From Nepenthes gracilis (Eukaryota > Streptophyta > Magnoliopsida > Caryophyllales > Nepenthaceae), in the NCBI GenBank assembly GCA_033239525.1, contig BSYO01000009.1, forward strand, positions 13,475,299 to 13,539,298: a DNA stretch of 64,000 bases, in the 5' to 3' direction. The translations under genes and the position numbers were made by a program. Below, in pieces: positions 55,640 through 64,000 of the stretch. Position 1 is the first letter of the stretch; every line of letters begins with the position of its first letter. The notes under the pieces are model-generated. The model saw only the letters and a list, made by a program, of their open reading frames with translations. It searched no databases and was not told the origin of the DNA.

Positions 55640-56880
55640 TCAACGGACCCTGAACGAAAAGTAAAAGATAGGGAAACATGCACAAAAATGAGAGATGAAG
55701 ACCAAAAACAACTGTAAATTTTTTCATTAAACTTTCTCTTTACAAGTTACACAGCTAGATGCTTCCCATTGTAAACATGCCGGAGGCCGGAGTCCTAGGC
55801 CACCAGCTTGGGGGGCTAGTGATGAGGACGCCAGTAGCGGGCTAGTCCGAAAGGGCAAGTGGCTTAAGATCAACAATGGCCCATTTGTACCCGGGATGGT
55901 CAACGCTGTTGTTGATTGGAGAAGCAGCAAGTTGTTGTTGTGGCCCAGGATAAACATGGCCCATGTCTAAATTGGCCCACACGCTCCTTCCCAAGCCTCA
56001 ACGATCATCTATCGTAATTCTCTGCATCCCTAAGAAAGGAAATCTCCACTGTAATTGTAACCTTTTAGAATCAAAGCGCATCCCGGGAGGAAGGCGCACG
56101 AATAGGTGTGCGATCCACAGAGGGCACCCTAATGGTTGCAGCACACAATATTTCAATGGAAGGAAGGGAATCCTCCCTTAAGACTGTTGCAGCCTTGAAT
56201 GGCGCCTGCGTATCACCTAAGGAGGGTAAGGATCCCTATAAAAGGCGGGCATCCCGCCTTGCCATGTAAGGGAGGCAGCGGAAGCCCATGACTATAGAAG
56301 TCTATAAAGATTCACTCCACAGGCATGCTCTCTCGCCAACTAAACACCCTCTAGCATACTCAAGCTTATAGAAGCTCTCCACGCTTTCAAGCCTTCCAGC
56401 ACTCTCTCCTTTTCTCTCTGCTACCAGTTCCCTATGGGCTAAACATTGAGAGAAACTGCTTCTTACAAGCATTTATAATCAAAACCACACTCTCTGTGAG
56501 TGTACCCCCTACCATCGTTGTCAAACATATCCGTCGCATCCATCTTTGCATTCACTGCATTTTACCTTCTAATCCTTAGAAGACTATTTGCTGACATGAG
56601 TGTCGGAATATTTTCAGTGGGACCAAATTTTATTGTCACATGACCTCTTATTTGAAGTTGTGGTGTGCAGGATCCTAAGCTTAGTGGACGGATACCAGAA
56701 TCCGATGGACCAACTTGACCTGAACCTGTTCGAAGTTTTGGTCCAGGACACATCAAGTTGGATATAAAATGTTAGAAGATATTTGTTGACCTTAGTGAAA
56801 TGTGACAACTTGGAGTACTAAGTACTCATGTTAATTTCCTGATTTTCTCATTCTCTTAATTTCATTGGTGTTATCATTAG
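55640..56880 (+). mobile_element. Tat-like Ty3 LTR and leader
   Basis: It contains a TATA box at 56236-56245, a leader with CT-rich runs, and TTTGCTGACATGAGTGTCGGAATATTTT (about 56587-56614), which resembles the 3' LTR boundary of Tat/Ogre-type elements (recalled, not searched). It may belong with the Tat pol fragment at 34140. Boundaries are uncertain. Confidence 0.45.
56236..56260 (+). promoter_or_regulatory. TATA box followed by a perfect hairpin
   Basis: CTATAAAAGG at 56236-56245 is followed by AAGGCGGG-CAT-CCCGCCTT (56242-56260), an 8-bp perfect stem with a 3-nt loop near the expected transcription start. Confidence 0.65.
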
Positions 56881-56904
56881 ATTAACAATAGCAATTATGC
56901 ACGA

Positions 56905-58942
56905 ATCTTATTGGACTAACTTTAGCAATTATGCTAAAATTGACAATTTGGAAAAATCATGCTGAACTGGCCTCCATCCAATCACCAAGTCGGCTTAAAA
57001 TCAGTCACCAACTAGTTAAGACCCTTATTAAGATTGTGTAAAATTTGCTCATAAAAATGGGTTGAATGGACCATTGAATCAGATCCCCCAAATGAGCAGC
57101 AGAACCCTACGTTCATTTAGATGCTGAATCTAGCAGTCCTTTTGATGGACTAAACTGGCCATGAACCGATTGAACCAGCAACCGACCTGATTATATTATT
57201 TAGTACTTGGGTTGACCTATCCCCATGGAAAACGATTTCCAAAAATGCCTTGATTTGTCACTGAATCGGCCCGAGAACAGCAATTGCCACTAAATTGTCC
57301 GATTTGCACTTAATTGCCTATTTTGCTAATTTAGTATGAATTGCCTAGGAAATAAATGAAAAATCAGCCATATATGGTATGTTAAATTAGTAAACAAGCC
57401 ATACATCATGTAAATCGGTTGACTATTATAAGAACCAGATATTAAAGATTAGAAATGAATCGGTTTCTAATGAACCAACTAATTTGGTAAGTAAACCGAT
57501 TTTTGTATAATTCTTTAGAATGATAAACTGGCCACTTATTATAAGGATAATGGTGAACCGACTCACGTGATATAACCAGCAAAATATTATCCAAAGTATA
57601 ACCAATTCATAAATCAGATTTGTCGTCAAACCGATTAAAGAGATAAAATAGAATCGAACTAGTTAGTACACCGATAAATTATAGAAATTATGGACCAGAA
57701 ATCGAATAATATATAATCTTAAAGTAAGTCTTGCACATGTTAAAATATATATGCACTCATGTTATGCATTGATATGATTTTATTATGGACATATGCAATA
57801 TGTTTTGTCGTAATCTTGTTATGAACATATATGATATGTTTATACATAAGTAGAAGCCAACATGCTACCAAAGAAATATAATTTTTCTCTAACATGAAAA
57901 AATTAAAAAAAAAGAAGTTAGATTATGAATTAGGGCTTCTACTACAAAATTTTATGAAATAAGAAAATTAAATCGAAGATTTTTATTTTAGTGAATAGTA
58001 CCTCCTGGCATGCTTTAGAATATTATAATGTAGAATATTATTTAAATAAGAATCGCTGTGTGATTTTGGCCCCATCTATCGAGAGACAATAGATGGTACC
58101 ATTCTGTCTTTAAGATGTAAAAAAGAAAGATAAGCCTTTAATTTGTGTGGATTGAATACAATCTATCATATCTTCGGAATGTAAATAAGGAAGAAAGTAT
58201 TATCGTGTTATACAATTTTGCTTTTTGATTGTATAGACTAACATAATCCAGACAACGATCAAATACTTCGTCAACTGATACGACCTATTAATCCTAGTTC
58301 CCTCAAGATATGCAAGGTAAAAATGTGCTTCCTAATAATAAGAATTAAGTACAATAAAAAGAAAAGCTAATTGCATTATGAAAATGTTTTGAAAAAATAT
58401 ATATATTTTTATATACATCACGACTCCTATTTCTGTATTGTTATATTTTTGAATGAAAATATACATGTCCTTAACTATTATATTCTTGCTGAATATTTGG
58501 CTCACTCTTGTTATTTTATTTCCCTTCAGATGCTTCATCGGAATTCAAACATGGTAAATAAACGTACAGAATGACTATTAAGTATGCGGTAATCAGTAAT
58601 GATGTAACTAGTTTAATTTCAGTGATAATGTAAGAACTTGTAAATTTATAAGTATCTCAGAAATGTAAAATTTAGTATTGATAGTTTAGAAATGTGTTCG
58701 CAAATCTCTCATGGTTATCTTATAATTTCTATGTAATTCTTATAGGATAAATATTGGGATGTTAGTTGGCATCTTTTCCTATCACAAGCTACATTCACGT
58801 TATTGTTAAATGAATATCAGAGCCATTGATGATTGACATTATTTTGAATCCTGTGTATTATAGTTTGTTGTAATTTAAAGATTATTAATGTAAGCACATG
58901 TTCCATATGATTAAGATGAATATAAGAATGTGATATGTGACA
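56905..58942 (+). repeat. Array E, LTR copy 1 (5' truncated)
   Basis: Aligns to about 60893-62924 to the end ...GTGACA. The first 1.5 kb found in copy 2 is absent; Tat-like sequence precedes it. It has an acceptor-like CCCTTCAG/ATGC at 58529. Confidence 0.8.
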
Positions 58943-59379
58943 ATTGGTATCGAGGAATGAATAAGGAAGATACCTTAGGACTTTGATTGACTTATTTTGT
59001 AGAGGGGTTAAGTTTGATTAAGTTGGGATTGAGGTCAAGATTCAGTAATTTTGAGTTATGATTTGAGATTTCTACAGTTCTGTTTGAAGCCTAAGATTGA
59101 TTGAATGATTTTGAGTTAAAATCTTAAGTTAGTTAGCTAATGTGATTAAAGTTTGGGATAGGATCAAGATATAATAGAACTTGAAACCTAGTGTGGCAGG
59201 TAAAATTAAGATGATCTAAGTAGTGCAGTGAAAGCGTATGGGCCGTCATATTGGGATATAAGATTTGATTTGAGAATTGACATAGAAAATTTAAGAAAAT
59301 CTCCCTATCTAATTAAAGATGGAGATATGGATAGAAGTATGCAAATTTCGAGGACGAAATTTTTTTTAAGAGAATAGAA
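58943..59379 (+). mobile_element. Array E, interior 1 (437 bp)
   Basis: It starts with PBS ATTGGTATCGAGG, ends with AAATTTCGAGGACGAAATTT and a purine tract AAGAGAATAGAA before the next LTR, and has no ORF. The end motif is the known 3' end of Tekay/Del-type pol and PPT, so PBS and PPT survive while all coding sequence is gone. Confidence 0.8.
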
Positions 59380-62300
59380 TGTAAGGATCAAGATTTCATA
59401 AATCATAATTCAGTAAACTAAATTAAATTAGTAAAATTAAGATCAATGAATAGTAAAAACTCAGAAGCCAGGAAGTTACACCGAAATGCGATAAAAATTT
59501 ATTTGATGAAATCGACTTCAATTTCGATTAATAAAATATAGAACCAATGATAGGAAACTAATTCGGTTAGTGAATTATCAATTGATTAATAATCAAATTA
59601 ATTTTGATTGACCAAAAAAGAACCCAGTCACCAAATTATCAGCTGATTAATAATTGAATTCAACTTGATTAATCGAATAAAGTATAAACTAAATTAATTA
59701 AGCAAAATGTGGAAAGTATATATATATATATATATTCAACACACTCACTCACCCAACACTCAGAAAAATTAATTAAGAAGAAGAGAGGTGTGGTTTGGTT
59801 GTGACGGCAGCCCACGGTTCCCCTCCTTTTCCCCCCTAATTTTCTTGCTAATAAAATAAAAGGAGATCATGAAACTAAAGAGGGAAGACACATGGCATAT
59901 TTGAATACTAACATGTATCAAATTTTACCAAATAAAATAAGGACAAGTGCCAAAACAAGGGGCAGCACATTAGCTTGCATGCAAACTGATTCAGCATAAG
60001 GCCACCGAGAAACTTGACACCAAATGGGGTAGGTGGCAAGGTCCAATTAATCCAAAAAATTTACAACAAATAATAGATAAGTAATGCTACTTATTTACTA
60101 AGAGAAGGAAAATCGAAGAGAAGTTGAAGGAAAAGAGGCGCAAAAATAGAGAAGGAAAATAGAGTCTAGAGAAAGGACTCGGTAGCAGCTCTAAGTTCAA
60201 AATTGAATGTAAAACATTTCCAAGCAAGAACACCTCCACTTCCTTGATTTGTTGGTTAATTCTTCATGTTATAGTTGAGTCCAATACTTGAAATCTTTGC
60301 TGTTAGTATACTAGAATAGCTAAAATTCAGAAATATGTATCATAAAGTTGGTTTCTACAGCATGCTGTATTGCTTGCTGATCTGCTAATTTTTACATACT
60401 ATTATTGGCCAATTTATTTCATGAAAATTTTAGTGAAGAAACTTTAATATGTTAGCAAAATCACCATATTTTTATTTTGGAATACGTCTTCATGAAACAA
60501 GCCAGTTCAATAAGCTTAAAATCAACTGGCAATTTGAACCAACAAAATCAAGGGCTTGTTGTTGGTGCTGATTTTCTTCACGTTTTTGATCGGTTCAAAC
60601 TCTATAAAAATTAGTGTAGGAACTTTAATAAACCCTATAAGATGTCATGAAGTTGGTGTAAAAATATCTCTTAAAAATATGACCGATTTAGCCTTGGAAA
60701 AATTAAATATCACTAAACCGGCCAGATTGTATCATAATGTAGTGTTTAGCACAAAATCAGTGCATAACCTTAAACCGAGTAAGGATAAAATTGAACAATT
60801 TATATGAGCTGGTGCAAAATTATGTGCTGATTCAGGAACTATATGGAAAGTAATATTTCATGGTGATTTAATCTCTGAATCGCGCTTCACATTAATAATT
60901 AGACTAACTTCAGCAATTATGCTAAAATTGAGAGTTTGAAAAAATTAGGCCGAACTGGCCGCCATCCGACCCCCAAAGCTGCTCAAAATTGGTCATCACC
61001 TAGTTAAGACCCTTATTAAGATTGTATAAAATCGGCTCATGAAAATGGGTTGAACGGACCATTGAATTGGATCCCTAAATGAGCAGCAGAACCCTGAGTC
61101 CATGTAAATGCTAAATCTGGCAGTCAATTTGATGGACTGAACTGGTCATGAACTGATTGAACCAGTAGCTGACCCAGTCATGTTATTTAGTACTAGGGTT
61201 GATCTATCTCCTTGTAAAATGGTTTCCAAAAATACCTTGATTTGTCACTGAACCGGCCCTAGAACAGAAATTGCCACTAAATTGTCTGATTTGCACTTAA
61301 CTACCCATTTTACTAATTTAGAGTGAACCGTCTAAGAAATCAGTAATAAATCGGCCATATATGGTATGTTAAATTAGTAAACAAGCTATATATCATATAA
61401 ATCGGTTGGCTATTATAAGAACAAGATGTAAAAGATTAGAAATGAACTGGTTTCTAATGAACTTGCTAATTTGATAAATGAACCAATTTTTGTATAATTT
61501 TTTAATATAATAAATCGGCCACTTATTTTATTGATAATGGTGAACCGACTCACGTGATATAATCGGAAAAATATTATACAAAGATGAACCGATCCATAAA
61601 CTGAATTTATAATCAAAATGGTTAAAGAGATAAAATAAAACTAAACTGGTTAGTGCACCAATAAATTACAGAATTTATCTACCGTAAATCAAATAATATG
61701 TTGTCTAAAAGTAAGTCCAACATATGTTAAAATATATATAAACTTATGTTATTCATTGATATGATTTTATTAAAGACATATACGGTATGCTTTATCGTAA
61801 CCATTTTATAAACTTATATGATATGTTTTTGCATGAGTAGAAGCCAATATGATACCAAGAAAATATGAATTTCCTCTAAGATAAGAAAATTAAGAAGAAA
61901 AAGAAAGATTATGAATAAGGACTTCTACTATGAAATTTTAAAAAGAAAACTGAACAAAGAATTTTTATTTTAACGGATAGTATCTCTTAATATGCCTTAA
62001 GATATTATATTGTAGATCATTGTCTGAATAAGTATCGCTATACGATTTTGCCCCCGTCTACCAGGAGATAATAGATAGTACCGTCCTATTTTCAGGATAT
62101 AAATAAGAAAAATAAGGCTTTTGATTTGTGTAGACTAAACACAATTCATCCTATATTCAGGATGTAAATAAGGAAAAAAATATCACTGTGTTATACGATT
62201 TTAGCCTTTGATTGTGTGGACTAACCCAATCCAGATATCGATCAAATGCTCCGTTAGCTGGTAAGGCACACTAGCCCTGGTTTCTTAAAATATGTAAGGT

Positions 62301-62924
62301 AAGAATATGCTAACTAGTAATAAAAATTAAATATAATAAAAAGAAAAGTCAATTACATCATGAAAATATTTTTAAACTATATATATATTTTTATATGTAT
62401 CACGACTCATATTCCTGTATATTTTGTATTTTTGAATAAAAATATCCATGTCCTTGATTATTATATTCTTGTTGAGTAATTGACTCACTTTTACTATTTT
62501 CTTTTCCTGAGATGCTTCATAGGAGTTCAAACCTGATAAACAAAAGTACAGAAGAGCTATTAAATGTGCAATAATCAATAATGATGTAACTAGTTTAGTT
62601 TGAGTGATAATATAAGAACTTATAAATTTAGAAGTATCTCAAAAATATAAATTTTAGTATTGATAGTTTACAAATGTGTTCGCAAATCTCTCATGGTTAT
62701 CTTGTAATTTCGGTGTAATTCTTATAAGATGAATATTGAGATGTTAGTTGGCATCTTTCCTTATCGCAAGTTGCATTCACATTATTGTTAAATGAATATC
62801 AAAGCCATTGATGATTAGCATTATTTTGGATCCTGTATATTATGATTTGTTGTGATTTAAAGATTATTAAGATAAGTACACGTTCACTATGATTAAGATG
62901 AATATAAGAATGCAGGACATGACA
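59380..62924 (+). repeat. Array E, LTR copy 2 (complete, 3545 bp)
   Basis: TGTAAGGATC to CATGACA. It has a TA-repeat TATA region at 59717-59735 followed by CAACACACTCACTCACCC. An 83-codon frame at 60556-60807 has no domain. The acceptor-like CCTGAG/ATGC is at 62511. Confidence 0.85.
59717..59735 (+). promoter_or_regulatory. TA-repeat TATA region of array E LTR 2
   Basis: About nine TA units; the matching site in LTR 3 (63701-63736) has about eighteen. Followed in both by TTCAACACACTCACTCAC. Confidence 0.55.
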
Positions 62925-63362
62925 ATTGATATCGAAGAATGAATAACGAAGATGCCTTAGGACTTTGATTGACTTATTTTGTAAAGGGGTTAAGTTTGAT
63001 TAAGTTGGGATTAAGGTCAAGATTCAGTACTTTTGAGTTAAGATTTGAGATTTCTACAATTCTGTCTGAAGCCTAAGATTGATTGAATGAATTTGGGTTA
63101 AAATCTTAAGTTAATTAGCTAATGCGATTAAAGTTTGGGACATGATTAAGATATAATAAAACTTGAAGCCTAGTGTGGCAGGTAAAATTAATATGATCAA
63201 AGTAGCGCAGTAAAAGCGTATGGGCCATCATATTGGGATATAAGATTTGAATTAGGAATTGATATAAAAAATTTGAGAAAATCTCCCTATCTAATTAAGA
63301 ATGGAGATAGGGACAGAAGTATGTAAATTTTGAAGGTGAAATTTTTTTTAAGGAGAGTAGAA
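62925..63362 (+). mobile_element. Array E, interior 2 (438 bp)
   Basis: About 88-90% alike by eye to interior 1 over the whole length, with a decayed PBS (ATTGATATCGAAG) and end motif. No ORF. Confidence 0.8.
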
Positions 63363-63698
63363 TGTAAGGATCAAAATTTCATAAATTATAATTTGGTAAG
63401 CTAAATTAAATTATGTAAAATTAAGATCAACAAAAGGTAAAAACCTAGAAACCAGGAACTCACACTGAAATATAGTAAAAATTTATTTGATGAAACCATC
63501 TACAATTCCAGTTAACAAAAGATGGAACCAGCGATAGGAAACTAACTCGATTAATAAATTCGTAATCGATTAATAATCAAATTAATTTCGGTTGACGATA
63601 AGATAACTCAGTCACCGAATTATTAGCTGATTAATAATTGAATTCAACTCAATTGATCGAATAAGGTATTAATTAAATTAATTAAGAAAAATGATATT

Positions 63699-63741
<43 letters not shown>

Positions 63742-64000
63742 CACACTCACTCACTCAACACTTAAAAAAATTAATTAAGAAGAAGAAAAGAGGTGGGACT
63801 CGGTTGTAAGGGCAGCCCACGAATCCCCTCCTTTTTTCCCCTAATTTTCTTGCTAATAAATTAAAAGAAGAATATGGCACTAAAGAGGGAAGACACATGG
63901 CATATTTGAGGACTAACATGTATCAAATTTTACCAAATAAAATAAAGACAAGTGACAAAACAAAAGGGCAGCACATCAGCTTGCATGCAAACTAATTCAA
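63363..64000 (+). repeat. Array E, LTR copy 3 (cut by window end)
   Basis: TGTAAGGATCAAAATTTC onward aligns to 59380-60010 up to the last base of the window. Confidence 0.85.

Noticed and set aside
60556..60807. 83-codon frame in array E LTR 2
   Set aside because: No domain, inside an LTR; no intact counterpart in the other copies seen here.

Overview
The window looks like nuclear DNA of a dicot-type flowering plant. It holds an intron-containing NPH3/BTB gene, plant-type Copia, Sirevirus and Ty3 retrotransposons, a plant L1-type LINE with a DUF4283 ORF1, and AT-rich intergenic DNA. The species cannot be told from the sequence. Most of the window is transposable elements. The only apparently intact host gene is a four-exon NPH3-family gene on the + strand (22949-26653).

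Left part (1-20100): the window opens inside a Ty3-type LTR carrying 37-bp and 47-bp tandem arrays (1-1596). Next is a complete but decayed Tork-type Copia element (2893-8409, target duplication ATTTG). A complete, young Sirevirus-type Copia element lies on the - strand (9638-19087, target duplication CTAGG, two 972-bp LTRs). It carries an extra 387-codon ORF downstream of pol, with a 3' splice site directly at its ATG. The Sirevirus interrupts a decayed exon of a CLU/REC-type gene, found at 9480-9637 and again from 19093. A CACTA-like terminal repeat cluster follows (19640-20097).

Middle (20100-33180): degenerate repeats, the NPH3-family gene, AT-rich spacer, and a LINE-derived insertion on the - strand (28970-32029). 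The LINE is delimited by a perfect 16-bp target duplication and encodes only ORF1, with no endonuclease or reverse transcriptase.

Right part (33180-64000): a nest of related Ty3 elements, apparently Tekay/Del-type derivatives, with LTRs of 2-3.5 kb and almost no coding capacity. The order of insertion can be read: element A (LTR ends near 33180 and at 53033-55303) was hit near the end of its left LTR by element B (35954-49536). B was in turn hit by two reverse-oriented solo LTRs, C (39959-42621) and D (44019-46802). A fragment of a Tat-type Ty3 element (34140-35122) and a Tat-like LTR (about 55640-56800) flank this nest. From about 56905 to the window end there is a direct array, LTR-interior-LTR-interior-LTR, with a 3983-bp period and interiors of only about 437 bp.

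The strongest candidates for something undescribed are these. (1) An apparent 1.2-2.0 kb intron lies wholly inside the LTRs of the A/B/C/D families, with a GC or GT donor and a CAG/ATGA-type acceptor. (2) A conserved 12-bp inverted repeat plus a small hairpin sits within that intron. (3) The LINE carries ORF1 only. (4) An LTR array has almost no interior. (5) CTCGAG-rich GC islands lie just upstream of, or in, the core promoter region of LTRs from unrelated superfamilies. All calls were made by reading the sequence; no search or alignment program was run.
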